Of a stretch of DNA of 64,000 bases, positions 1 through 8,212 are shown one piece after another (position 1 is the stretch's first letter; every line of letters starts with the position of its first letter). Made by a program: the position numbers and the translations under genes. Under the pieces are notes generated by a model, which saw only the letters and a list, made by a program, of their open reading frames with translations, had not been told where the DNA came from and did not search any database. Source of the DNA: Sphaerisporangium sp040685555 (GTDB lineage Bacteria > Actinomycetota > Actinomycetes > Streptosporangiales > Streptosporangiaceae); NCBI RefSeq assembly GCF_040685555.1, contig NZ_JBFBIK010000024.1, positions 1 to 64,000 on the forward strand, in the 5' to 3' direction.

Positions 1-198
1 TGCTTTGCGGGGGGGTCCCCAGCCGCGGTGAGGAGCACCCCGGGGCGTTCCGCAACCGGGGGGGCCCGGCCGCCCCGGCGGGCCCCCGCTCTGCAAGGAG
101 CCACCCTTTATCCCTTGATCCCTGTCCCTTTACGCAGTGTTGTTCCTTTACGAGATCGAAGGGGTTAAACGCATCCCGCGAGATTCGCAGCGAAAAGA
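1..198. other. Window edge, no gene seen
   Basis: No coding sequence is supported here. The stretch lies downstream of the leftward nuoD-like gene. It holds a very GC-rich inverted repeat (arms 60-68 and 79-87, GGGGGCCCG against CGGGCCCCC) that could end leftward transcription, but there is no run of A on its left side, so a classical terminator is not shown. Confidence 0.4.
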
Positions 199-1398
199 TC
201 ACTTGTCGATGTCGCCGACGACGAAGAACATCGAGCCGAGGATGGCCACCATGTCGGAGATCAGGTGGCCCGGAAGCATCTCCCTCAGCACCTGCACGTT
301 GTTGTAGGACGCGCTGCGCAGCTTGAGCCGCCACGGCGTCTTCTCGCCCCGCGACACCAGGTAGTAGCCGTTGAGCCCGAGCGGGTTCTCGGTCCAGGCG
401 TAGGTGTGGCCCTCGGGCACCTTGAGCACCTTGGGCAGCCGCTGGTTGATGGGCCCGGGAGGCAGCGACCGCAGGCGCTCCACGCACGCGTCCGCGAGGT
501 CGAGCGCGACCTTCACCTGGTCGAGCAGCACCTCGAAACGGGCATGGCAGTCGCCCGCCGAGCGCGTGACCACCTTGACGGGAAGCTCGCCGTAGGCGAG
601 GTACGGCTCGTCGCGGCGCAGGTCGAAGTCGACGCCGGAGGCGCGCGCGATCGGGCCGCTGACCCCGTACTGCATGATCGTCTCGCGGTCGAGCACCCCG
701 ACCCCGCGGGTGCGCGCGATGAAGATCTCGTTGCCGGAGATCAGCTTCTCGATGTCGGGCAGCCGCCTGCGCACGTCGGTGACCGCCTGGGCGACCCGGT
801 CGAGCCAGCCGTACGGGAGGTCCTCCTTCAGGCCGCCCACCCTGTTGAACATGTAGTGCATGCGCCCGCCGGAGATCTCCTCCATGACGGCCTGCAGGGT
901 CTCCCGCTCGCGGAAGGCGTAGAAGACGGGGGTGATGGCGCCGAGCTCCAGGGGATACGACCCTAGGAACATCAGGTGGTTGAGCACGCGGTTCAGCTCG
1001 GCGAGCAGCGTGCGGGCCCACACCGCCCTGACCGGCACCTCCATGCCCAGCATGCGTTCGACGGCGAGGACGACGCCGAGCTCGTTGGCGAAGGCCGACA
1101 GCCAGTCGTGCCGGTTGGCCAGCACGATGATCTGCCGGTAGTCGCGGACCTCGAAGAGCTTCTCGGCGCCGCGGTGCATGTAGCCGACGATCGGCTCGGC
1201 GCTGCCGATGCGCTCGCCGTCCACGGTGAGCCGCAGGCGCAGGACACCGTGGGTCGAGGGGTGCTGGGGCCCGATGTTGAGGATCATGTCCTCGGTGGCC
1301 AGCTCCTTGGCCCCAGCCCCGATCCCCACGACCCGTTCGGTGGGCGCGCCTCCGGTGCGAGCTCCGCGAGCTCCGGGAGGTTCGGTCATAAACCCCAT
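199..1398 (-). CDS. nuoD: NADH-quinone oxidoreductase subunit D-like protein
   Basis: This 399-residue protein matches the 49-kDa/NuoD subunit of complex I, which sits in the peripheral arm and helps form the quinone site. Visible family features are GPQHPSTHGVLRL near residue 43, the MHRGAEKLFE stretch, and a C-terminal GDID motif. Length is slightly under the usual 400-440. It starts only 9 bases after the stop of the cysteine desulfurase-like gene and reads in the same direction, so the two are probably cotranscribed under the upstream SAM-IV riboswitch. No other nuo gene lies in the window, so it looks like a stand-alone second copy rather than part of the main nuo operon; genes left of the window are unseen. 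ATG at 1389 is an alternative start. Ribosome binding sequence is weak for both. Family is confident; membership of an active complex I is not. Confidence 0.85.
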   Translation of the reverse strand: MGFMTEPPGARGARTGGAPTERVVGIGAGAKELATEDMILNIGPQHPSTHGVLRLRLTVDGERIGSAEPIVGYMHRGAEKLFEVRDYRQIIVLANRHDWLSAFANELGVVLAVERMLGMEVPVRAVWARTLLAELNRVLNHLMFLGSYPLELGAITPVFYAFRERETLQAVMEEISGGRMHYMFNRVGGLKEDLPYGWLDRVAQAVTDVRRRLPDIEKLISGNEIFIARTRGVGVLDRETIMQYGVSGPIARASGVDFDLRRDEPYLAYGELPVKVVTRSAGDCHARFEVLLDQVKVALDLADACVERLRSLPPGPINQRLPKVLKVPEGHTYAWTENPLGLNGYYLVSRGEKTPWRLKLRSASYNNVQVLREMLPGHLISDMVAILGSMFFVVGDIDK

Positions 1399-1407
1399 GC
1401 TGTCACG

Positions 1408-2778
1408 TCAGCGGCGTGAGACAAGATCTGAGAGGGCGGTGACCAGGCGGCGGACGTGTTCTTCGGTGGTGCCGATGCCGATGGACGCCCGTACGGCCCC
1501 GGCGGTGCCGTCCGCGCACGAGCCGTCGGCGGCCTGGCCGACGCCGTCGAGCAGGTGCCTGACGAAGGGATGGGCGCAGAACTTGCCGTCGCGCACCCCG
1601 ATGCCGTACTCGCCGGACAGCGTCTCGGCGACCTCCCTGGCCGTCCAGCCCTCGACCACGAAGGAGACGATGCCGACGCGCGGATGGGCGGGACCCCAGA
1701 GCGACAGCTCGTGGACGCCCTCGATCGCGGCGAGGCCGTCACGCAGCAGCTCGACGAGGCGCTCCTCCTCCTTGACCAGCGCCGTCCAGCCGGTGGACGA
1801 GAGGGCGTCGCAGGCGGCGGCCAGCGCGACGGCGCCGAGGACGTTCGGCGTGCCGGCCTCATGCCGCTGCTCGGGGTCGGCGCTCCACTCGGCGTCCAGC
1901 GGCAGCCCCTGCCCGGCGCCCCCGGTGACGGCCTTGGAGGCGCCGCCGCCGCGCAGGTACGGCTCGGCCTGGGTGAGCCAGTCGGCCCGGCCGACCAGAG
2001 CGCCCGCGCCGAACGGGGCGTAGAGCTTGTGCCCGGAGAACGCCACGTAGTCCAGGTCGAGCGCGGTCAGGTTGAGCTGGCGGTGAGGGACGAGCTGCGC
2101 GGCGTCGACGAGGATGCGCGCGCCGTGCCGGTGGGCGATGTGGGCCAGGGCGGCGATCGGCCACAGCTCGCCGGTCACGTTGGAGGCCGCGGTGACGACC
2201 AGGAGTTTGGGCCCCTCGATGGCGGCCAGGGTCTCGTCCGCCGCGCGGACCGCCTCGCCGGGGAACGCCGGGGGCGCCAGTCGTACCGCGTCGGGCCAGG
2301 GGAGCAGGGAAGCGTGGTGCTCGGTCTCGAAGACCACGACGGTGGTGCCCTCGGGCAGGCAGCGGGCCAGAAGGTTCGCCGCGTCCGTTGTGTTGCGGGT
2401 GAACACGACGGCGTCGCCGGGACGGGCGCCGACGAAGGCCCGCACGGTGTGGCGGGCCTGCTCGTAGCGCGCCGTGGTGAGCTGCGAGGCGTACCCGGCG
2501 CCGCGGTGCACGCTGGAATAGGCCGGGAGAGCGGCGGCGACCGCGGCGCTCACCGGCTCAAGACAGGGGGCGCTCGCCGCGTAGTCGAGGTTGGCGTACC
2601 GCACGAGCCTGCCGCCCTTGACCGGAACCTCAAGGTCATCACCCAGCACGGCGGGGATGGGCGAGGCCTTACGGCCCGCCGTCTCGCCGTGGAATGGCCT
2701 GCCGGGCCCGGAATCGCCGGGAGTGTCCGAGCCGGAAACGACATGGGAAGGGCTCTTGAGCACAGTGAGAGCAGACAA
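1408..2778 (-). CDS. SufS-type cysteine desulfurase / class V aminotransferase
   Basis: This PLP enzyme of aminotransferase class V has about 456 residues. The PLP lysine is in SGHK (about Lys251), preceded by VDAAQ. Near the C-terminus VRDGKFCAHP fits the RxGxxCAxP signature of the SufS group, with the sulfur-accepting Cys at about 401. It would release sulfur from cysteine as a persulfide for Fe-S or thio-cofactor synthesis; the exact substrate is inferred. I chose TTG at 2778 because AGGAGG stands 6 bases upstream. The longer open frame to an ATG at 2940 runs through a SAM-IV riboswitch and is not protein. Translation is therefore likely reduced when S-adenosylmethionine is plentiful. The nuoD-like gene follows 9 bases later. 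No sufBCD genes are nearby. Confidence 0.85.
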   Translation of the reverse strand: MSALTVLKSPSHVVSGSDTPGDSGPGRPFHGETAGRKASPIPAVLGDDLEVPVKGGRLVRYANLDYAASAPCLEPVSAAVAAALPAYSSVHRGAGYASQLTTARYEQARHTVRAFVGARPGDAVVFTRNTTDAANLLARCLPEGTTVVVFETEHHASLLPWPDAVRLAPPAFPGEAVRAADETLAAIEGPKLLVVTAASNVTGELWPIAALAHIAHRHGARILVDAAQLVPHRQLNLTALDLDYVAFSGHKLYAPFGAGALVGRADWLTQAEPYLRGGGASKAVTGGAGQGLPLDAEWSADPEQRHEAGTPNVLGAVALAAACDALSSTGWTALVKEEERLVELLRDGLAAIEGVHELSLWGPAHPRVGIVSFVVEGWTAREVAETLSGEYGIGVRDGKFCAHPFVRHLLDGVGQAADGSCADGTAGAVRASIGIGTTEEHVRRLVTALSDLVSRR

Positions 2779-2792
2779 CGCCGGCCTCCTAG

Positions 2793-2944
2793 GGTCATGG
2801 GACCCCGGCCATGGCGTTGGTACGACGGAGCCCGCGCTTGACTGGCACACCTCGCACCAGACCTGGTCTTCACCCGGGGCACCCCGCCGCGAGCGCGAGG
2901 GTTGCCGGCCAGCGAGCCGGGGCTTGACGCTGGCACTCATGACC
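2793..2944 (-). promoter_or_regulatory. SAM-IV riboswitch
   Basis: Read on the minus strand, this leader begins GGTCATGAGTGCCAGCGTCA and continues through a GC-rich hairpin, GGCCGGCAACCCTC and GGGGTGCCCCGGGTGA. These are the conserved elements of the actinobacterial SAM-IV aptamer. The first seven bases (2944-2938, GGTCATG) pair exactly with CATGACC at 2799-2793, closing the P1 stem. The Shine-Dalgarno AGGAGG begins only 2 bases beyond that stem, so ligand-stabilised P1 could hinder ribosome access. Control of translation is inferred from this geometry. The ligand is S-adenosylmethionine by family. Confidence 0.88.
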
Positions 2945-2952
2945 TACGGGCG

Positions 2953-2983
2953 ACTATAACCCAGGTTCCCCTCGTCTCCGCAA
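2953..2983 (-). promoter_or_regulatory. Possible promoter of the SAM-IV leader
   Basis: On the minus strand TATAGT (2958-2953) is a good -10 box, with TTGCGG (2983-2978) as a weak -35 at 19-base spacing. A start about 8 bases downstream would fall at the first base of the aptamer, which supports the placement. Confidence 0.4.
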
Positions 2984-3111
2984 CCTCGGCAGGGGGGTGG
3001 GAGGGGTCTCGAATCGTCGCGAACTTTGTCGGATCCCCGCGCGTTGACAGAGGAACGGCCGCCGCCCGCGGGGTCGTGACCTGGACCAACGGCTAGCCGG
3101 AGGAGATCGTC

Positions 3112-3888
3112 ATGGACTGGGTGGTCAACCCGGAGATCTGGATCGGGTTCTTCACCCTGGTCGCTCTTGAGATCGTGCTGGGGATCGACAACATCATCTT
3201 CATCTCGATCCTCGCGGGCAAGCTTCCCCCCGAGAAGCGCGACCGGGCGCGCAAGGTGGGGCTCGGGCTGGCCCTCGTGAGCCGCCTCGCGTTGCTCCTC
3301 GCCCTGTCGTGGGTCGTACGGCTGACGACGCCGCTGTTCGAAATATTCGGCCAGGGCATATCGGGGCGAGATCTGATCCTGATCCTGGGTGGCCTGTTCC
3401 TGCTGGGCAAGAGCACCTTCGAGATCGGCGACAGCCTGGAGGGCACGCAGGGTCACTCCAGCGCCAAGGCGGGCGCCACCTTCGGCGCGGTGATCGTGCA
3501 GATCATGCTGCTGGACGTCGTCTTCTCGCTCGACTCGGTGATCACGGCCGTCGGCATGGTCGACGAGCTGGGCGTCATGATCGCCGCCGTGATCGTCGCG
3601 GTCATCGTGATGCTCTTCGCGGCCGGTCCCATCAGCGGGTTCGTCGAGAAGTACCCGAGCATCAAGATGCTGGCCCTGGCCTTCCTCGTGCTGATCGGCG
3701 TCGTGCTCATCGCCGAGGGCTTGGAGCAGCACATCTCCAAGGGCTACATCTACTTCGCCATGGCGTTCTCGCTGGGCGTGGAGCTGCTCAACATCCGGGC
3801 GCGCAGGAAGGCGGGCAGGCAGCAGCCTGTGGAGCTGCGGGAGCGGTACGAGGAGTCTCCCGAGCCCGGCGACGTCGCCAAGCCCTGA
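3112..3888 (+). CDS. TerC-family integral membrane protein
   Basis: This 258-residue polytopic membrane protein is of the TerC family. Hydrophobic segments alternate along its length, and acidic residues within helices (ALEIVLGIDNIIF near the N-terminus, VFSLDSVITAVGM in the middle) are the family hallmark and likely bind a metal ion. Relatives are linked to tellurite resistance and, more recently, to manganese export during exoenzyme metalation. ATG at 3112 follows GGAGGAG with good spacing. It is transcribed away from the SAM-IV leader, with a TTGACA at 3044-3049 as a possible -35. No other ter genes are nearby, so a general metal-homeostasis role is more likely than a tellurite operon. Confidence 0.88.
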   Translation: MDWVVNPEIWIGFFTLVALEIVLGIDNIIFISILAGKLPPEKRDRARKVGLGLALVSRLALLLALSWVVRLTTPLFEIFGQGISGRDLILILGGLFLLGKSTFEIGDSLEGTQGHSSAKAGATFGAVIVQIMLLDVVFSLDSVITAVGMVDELGVMIAAVIVAVIVMLFAAGPISGFVEKYPSIKMLALAFLVLIGVVLIAEGLEQHISKGYIYFAMAFSLGVELLNIRARRKAGRQQPVELRERYEESPEPGDVAKP

Positions 3889-3914
3889 GCGCATGGCGGT
3901 GAGGGCCGGCTGCC

Positions 3915-5153
3915 GTGGAGGGAAATCCCATTTACGATGACTTCGTGCGATTTGATCCGTGGAATCCTGACTTCGTCGCTCATCCGTACGACGTCTACCG
4001 AGAGCTCCGCGACACCCAGCCGGTCAGCTTCTTCGAGCCGACCGGCCAGTGGCTCGTGGCGCGGCACCCGGATGTCAACGCGGCGCTGCGGGATCGACGG
4101 CTCGGCCGCTCCTACCTGCACATGGCCACCCACCAGGAGTTCGGCCGCGAGCCTGAGCCGGACTTCCAGGAGCCGTTCTGGCGGGTGATCCGCGCGGGAA
4201 TGCTCGACGTGGAGCCGCCGATCCACACCCGGCTGCGCCGGCTGGTCTCCAAGGCCTTCACCCCGCGCATGGTCGAGGAGCTCCGGCCGCGGGTGCGGCG
4301 GATCGCCGGGGAGCTTGTCGACGGCTTCGTCGAACGCGGCGGCGGAGATCTGATCTCCGAGGTCGCCGAGCCGCTGCCCGTGACCGTCATCGCCGAGATG
4401 CTCGGCGTTCCCGAGGCCGACCGGCACCTGCTGCGGCCCTGGTCGGCCGACATCTGCGGCATGTACGAGCTGAGCCCATCCGTGGAGGCCCAGCACACGG
4501 CGGTGCGCGCCGCCTCGGAGTTCGGCGACTACCTGCGCGGGCTGGCCGCGACGCGACGCGAAGATCCCGGGAACGACCTGATCAGCGCGCTGGCCCAGGT
4601 GGCCGACGAGGGCGACAGGCTCACCGAGGACGAGCTGGTCGGCACGTGCGTCCTGCTGCTCAACGCCGGTCACGAGGCCACCGTGAACGTCACAGGCAAC
4701 GGCTGGTGGTCGCTGTTCCGCAATCCGGGCGAGCTCGAACGGCTGCGCGGCGATCTCTCGCTGCTCCCTACGGCGGTGGAGGAGCTGATGCGCTGGGACA
4801 CCCCGCTGCAGATGTTCGAGCGCTGGGTGCTGGAGGACATCACGATCGGCGGGGTGGACATCCCGAAGGGCGTCGAGGTGGCCCTGCTGTTCGGCTCGGC
4901 CAACCGCGACCCCGAGGTCTTCGAGGATCCCGACCGGCTGGACGTGGGCCGGAAGGACAACCCGCACATCTCGTTCGGAGCGGGCATCCACTTCTGCCTG
5001 GGCGCTCCCCTGGCCCGCGTGGAGCTCATCGAGTCGTTCGGAGCCCTGCTGAGGGCCGCCCCCAAGATGGAGCTCGCGGAAGAGCCGGCGTGGAAGCCGA
5101 ACTACGTCATCCGAGGGCTCGAGTCGCTCAAGTTGAGCGTTTCCACTGGCTGA
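3915..5153 (+). CDS. Cytochrome P450
   Basis: This is a soluble bacterial P450 of 412 residues. The I-helix oxygen-activation motif appears as NAGHEATVN, the ExxR pair as ELMR, and the heme loop as FGAGIHFCLG with the thiolate Cys at about 361. It would hydroxylate or otherwise oxidise a small organic substrate with electrons from a ferredoxin. No dedicated ferredoxin or reductase gene is adjacent, and no biosynthetic cluster surrounds it, so the substrate cannot be inferred. GTG at 3915 is the first start in frame; its own first codons contain GGAGGG, so a slightly later start cannot be excluded. The 3' end overlaps the oppositely oriented methyltransferase gene by 26 bases. Confidence 0.9.
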   Translation: MEGNPIYDDFVRFDPWNPDFVAHPYDVYRELRDTQPVSFFEPTGQWLVARHPDVNAALRDRRLGRSYLHMATHQEFGREPEPDFQEPFWRVIRAGMLDVEPPIHTRLRRLVSKAFTPRMVEELRPRVRRIAGELVDGFVERGGGDLISEVAEPLPVTVIAEMLGVPEADRHLLRPWSADICGMYELSPSVEAQHTAVRAASEFGDYLRGLAATRREDPGNDLISALAQVADEGDRLTEDELVGTCVLLLNAGHEATVNVTGNGWWSLFRNPGELERLRGDLSLLPTAVEELMRWDTPLQMFERWVLEDITIGGVDIPKGVEVALLFGSANRDPEVFEDPDRLDVGRKDNPHISFGAGIHFCLGAPLARVELIESFGALLRAAPKMELAEEPAWKPNYVIRGLESLKLSVSTG

Positions 5154-6099
5154 GCCAGCCGAAGCCGCCCAGCCCGGTGGGGTCGATCAGCTCGGCCTCC
5201 TGTGACGCCTTGGCCAGCGCCCGCAGATAGCCCCCGGGATCCGTGCCCGCGAGGGTCAGCGGGGGCCGGGTGCCGGTGACCCCCAGACGCTGTAACGCAT
5301 GTCGTTGCGTAGTCAACGTTGTGGATATCGCTCCGGCTCGCTCGCCCGCCTCGGCACACGCGTCCAGGGCCACGTGTGCGGTGATATCGCAGGATCCGTC
5401 GGGTATGGCGGGTACGCAGGCCCCGTCCCGGTATCCCGTCAGGGTTCCGAAGGGCGGCCGGTTATCCACAGGGTGTGCATAATCCACGGCCACCGCCAGG
5501 CCCCGCGCCAGCCGTACGATCACCGCCTCCCAAGCCTCGTCGCGTGGACGGCCGATCTCGGCGCGCAGGCCCGTCGAGCCAAGCGGCCACCAGCGCTCCA
5601 GCCACCGCAGATCGTCCTCGCCCGGCGGGTCGCCGAGGCTCTCCTCGCCCGTGCGCGGGTCGACGAGCACCAGCCGGGAGCCTTCCGGTGTCCGCTCGGC
5701 GACGTCGAGGGGCACGTTGTCGAGCCACTCGTTGGCGATCACGAGCCCGGTGATCTTCTCGGGGAGGGTGCCGGACCAGGTGATCTCCGTATCCAGGCCG
5801 TCCGGACGAGGGGCGAGGTCGACGGCCGTGACGCGCAACCGTTCTACCAAGTCGGGCTCCGCCGTGTGGAGAACCTGGCTCACCAGCAGGCCGTCGCCGG
5901 AGCCGACGTCCACGAGGTCGATCTCGCCTGGACGGCCGAGCGCGTCGTCGACCGTGCGCAGCAGGCGCAGCACCGCTTGGGCGAACACCGGCGAAGCGCC
6001 CACCGAGGTCCGGAAGTGGCCGGACGGGCGCTCCCTGATGTAGAACCCGTCGTCGCCGTAGAGCGCTTGCTGCATGGCCTCCCGCCACGTGACCCACAC
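5128..6099 (-). CDS. MidA/NDUFAF7-family SAM-dependent methyltransferase
   Basis: About 323 residues. The SAM-binding loop VDVGSGDGLL follows a conserved front region WREAMQQALYGDDGFY and a GHFRTS motif typical of the MidA/DUF185 family. The mitochondrial relative NDUFAF7 methylates an arginine of the NuoD-equivalent complex I subunit, a notable coincidence with the NuoD-like gene 4 kb away, but no functional link is shown. The open frame extends upstream, but low-complexity sequence there does not resemble the family. I place the start at GTG 6099, just before VWVTWREAM; ATG 6075 is possible. No clear ribosome binding site is seen. The gene is convergent with the P450 and overlaps it by 26 bases. 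Confidence 0.8.
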   Translation of the reverse strand: MWVTWREAMQQALYGDDGFYIRERPSGHFRTSVGASPVFAQAVLRLLRTVDDALGRPGEIDLVDVGSGDGLLVSQVLHTAEPDLVERLRVTAVDLAPRPDGLDTEITWSGTLPEKITGLVIANEWLDNVPLDVAERTPEGSRLVLVDPRTGEESLGDPPGEDDLRWLERWWPLGSTGLRAEIGRPRDEAWEAVIVRLARGLAVAVDYAHPVDNRPPFGTLTGYRDGACVPAIPDGSCDITAHVALDACAEAGERAGAISTTLTTQRHALQRLGVTGTRPPLTLAGTDPGGYLRALAKASQEAELIDPTGLGGFGWLSQWKRST

Positions 6100-6340
6100 G
6101 GGAGTGGACGTTACCAAGGATGGATATGCCCCATGACCGTCACGCTGACAGGCCGCTGTCAAGACACGACCGGCCGCCGCGATCGGCCCCGGGTTCACCG
6201 GATTTAGCGGCATATATGGGCTTTTGTCCTTAACGTAGGGTGCCGGTGGACCAGGCGGCGGAGTCGGACGGCGACGGGCCTGGGCGCGACCGTTACGCTG
6301 GTCAACTGGGCCTGGTCCGACGATTGTGAACAGGAACGTG

Positions 6341-7231
6341 ATGGAGACAAGCGACCGCCCGGGGCGTCTCGCGGTCGGGGTCCTCGGAGCCGGACGAGTG
6401 GGTTCGGTCCTCGGCGCGGCGCTCGCGCAGGCGGGACACCGCGTCGTGGCCGCCGCCGGGGTCTCCGACGCCTCGCGACGCCGGGCCGCCGAGCGGCTCG
6501 GGGTGGGCATCTCCCAGCCCGACGACGTCATCCGCCGGGCCGACCTCATCCTGCTCACCGTGCCCGACGACGTGCTGCCCGGCCTGGTCGCGGGACTCGC
6601 CGCGACCGGGGTGAGCCTGCGGGGGAAGATGCTCGCGCACACCAGCGGCGCGTACGGCCTCGGCGTGCTGGAGCCCGCCACCGCCGCCGGCGCCCTGCCG
6701 TTCGCCATCCACCCGGTGATGACCTTCACCGGCAGGGACGACGACCTGCGCCGCATCGACGGCTGCTCGTTCGGCGTCACCGCCCCCGAGCAGCTCAGGC
6801 CGGTGGCCGAGGCCCTGGTCATCGAGATGGGCGGCGAGCCGGTCTGGATCGCCGACGAGGACCGCGCGCTCTACCACGCCGCCCTCGCCGGAGCCGCCAA
6901 CCACATGGTCACCCTGATCGCGGAGTCGCAGGAGCTGCTCAAGAAGATCGGGGTGGAGCAGCCCGGGCGGATGCTCGGCCCGCTGCTCGGAGCGGCTCTC
7001 GACAACGTCCTGCGCCTCGGCCTCGCGGGGCTGACCGGGCCCGTCGTGCGCGGTGACGCGGGCACCGTGCGCAAGCACGTGGACGCGCTCATCCTCGCCG
7101 CGCCCGAGGCCGCCGACGCCTACGTCGCCCTGGCCCGGCTCACCGCCGACCGGGCCCTTGCCGCGGGGCTGCTCAAGCCCGAGGCGGCCGAACGCCTGCT
7201 AGACGCCCTTGGAGGAAATTCGTGGACGTGA
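6341..7231 (+). CDS. Rossmann-like and DUF2520 domain protein
   Basis: This 296-residue protein has an N-terminal dinucleotide-binding fold (GVLGAGRVGSVLGAAL) and a C-terminal helical DUF2520 domain (YHAALAGAANHMVTL, then GPVVRGDAGTVRKH). The architecture resembles 6-phosphogluconate or ketopantoate dehydrogenases. In actinobacteria such genes often precede panC, and here the reading frame overlaps panC by 10 bases. That invites the guess that it acts in pantothenate synthesis, for example as a ketopantoate reductase substitute, but this is inference from context. ATG 6341 is chosen because AGGA stands 5 bases upstream; GTG 6326 would add five residues. Confidence 0.83.
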   Translation: METSDRPGRLAVGVLGAGRVGSVLGAALAQAGHRVVAAAGVSDASRRRAAERLGVGISQPDDVIRRADLILLTVPDDVLPGLVAGLAATGVSLRGKMLAHTSGAYGLGVLEPATAAGALPFAIHPVMTFTGRDDDLRRIDGCSFGVTAPEQLRPVAEALVIEMGGEPVWIADEDRALYHAALAGAANHMVTLIAESQELLKKIGVEQPGRMLGPLLGAALDNVLRLGLAGLTGPVVRGDAGTVRKHVDALILAAPEAADAYVALARLTADRALAAGLLKPEAAERLLDALGGNSWT

Positions 7232-8100
7232 TCGTCGCCGGAGACCGTCCGGAGCTGCTCGCGGCCCGTGCCGCGCTCGGCATCGGCGGAGGATACGGCG
7301 GGGCGGGCGGCGGCACGCTCGCCCTGGTGCCGACCATGGGAGCCCTGCACGAGGGGCACCGGTCGCTGATCCGCCTGGCACGGGAGCAGGCCGATCACGT
7401 CGCGGTCAGCATCTTCGTCAATCCCCTGCAGTTCGGCCCCAAGGAAGATTTTTCCCGTTACCCCCGTACATTCGACGCCGACCTGGCGGTGTGCGCGGCC
7501 GAGGGCGTGAGCCTGGTCTTCGCCCCGTCGGCCGACGACATGTACCTCCCCGACCGCCAGGTCGGCGTGTCCTCCGGGCAGATGGGCACGGTGGTCGAGG
7601 GCGCCTTCCGGCCGGGGCACTTCGACGGCGTGCTGACCGTCGTGCTGAAGCTCTTCAACCTGGTGCGGCCGGACGCCGCCGTCTTCGGCCAGAAGGACGC
7701 CCAGCAGCTGGCGATGATCCGCCGCATGGTGGCCGACCTGAACCTCCCCATCACGATCACCGGCGCTCCCACGGTCCGCGAGCCCGACGGGCTGGCGCTC
7801 TCCAGCCGCAACCGCTACCTGTCGGCCGCCGACCGGGTCACCGCCCGGGCGCTGTCGGCGGCGCTACGCGAGGGCGCCGGCCAGACCCGGCCCAAGGACA
7901 TCCTGCACGCCGCGCACGCCGTGCTCGACAAGGCCGCCGACGCCGATCCGCCGCTGGTGCTCGACTACCTGAGCCTGGTGGACCCCTCGACGTTCACCGC
8001 CGTCGCCGAGGACCACAGGGGCGAGGCCGTGCTCGCGGTCGCCGCCAGGGTGGGCGCGACCAGGCTGATCGACAACGTCGTCCTGACGCTCGCCCCCTGA
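7222..8100 (+). CDS. panC: Pantothenate synthetase
   Basis: PanC joins pantoate and beta-alanine with ATP to give pantothenate, the precursor of coenzyme A. The 292-residue sequence contains the ATP-binding HIGH-like segment PTMGALHEGHRSLI, FVNPLQFGPKEDF, the GQKD stretch and the KMSKS-like SSRNRYLS. GTG 7222 follows GGAGGAAA closely, inside the end of the preceding gene, implying translational coupling. A glycine-rich stretch near residue 25 is a small insertion before the catalytic motif. panD and panB are not in the window. coaX lies three genes downstream, so two CoA-pathway steps share this cluster. Confidence 0.96.
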   Translation: MDVIVAGDRPELLAARAALGIGGGYGGAGGGTLALVPTMGALHEGHRSLIRLAREQADHVAVSIFVNPLQFGPKEDFSRYPRTFDADLAVCAAEGVSLVFAPSADDMYLPDRQVGVSSGQMGTVVEGAFRPGHFDGVLTVVLKLFNLVRPDAAVFGQKDAQQLAMIRRMVADLNLPITITGAPTVREPDGLALSSRNRYLSAADRVTARALSAALREGAGQTRPKDILHAAHAVLDKAADADPPLVLDYLSLVDPSTFTAVAEDHRGEAVLAVAARVGATRLIDNVVLTLAP

Positions 8101-8212
8101 CCAGGAAGCTCCGGCGCGGACACCGGTGAACGCGGGGCGACCTGCCCACCCCTTGGTGAGCGCCGTTCGGTCATGCCCTATCGTCATAGTGACGAAATGA
8201 GGGGAGCGACCC

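Noticed and set aside
265..966. Long rightward open frame opposite nuoD
   Set aside because: Shadow of a GC-rich gene; composition is low-complexity and unlike any protein family.
2779..2940. Extra 54 N-terminal codons on the cysteine desulfurase-like gene
   Set aside because: They translate the SAM-IV aptamer, and the TTG at 2778 has a much better ribosome site.
3112..3888. Tellurite resistance operon
   Set aside because: Only a TerC-like protein is present; no terABDEZ partners.
6100..6822. Upstream extension of the MidA-family gene
   Set aside because: Ser/Pro/Arg-rich sequence without homology, and it runs under the divergent DUF2520 gene.
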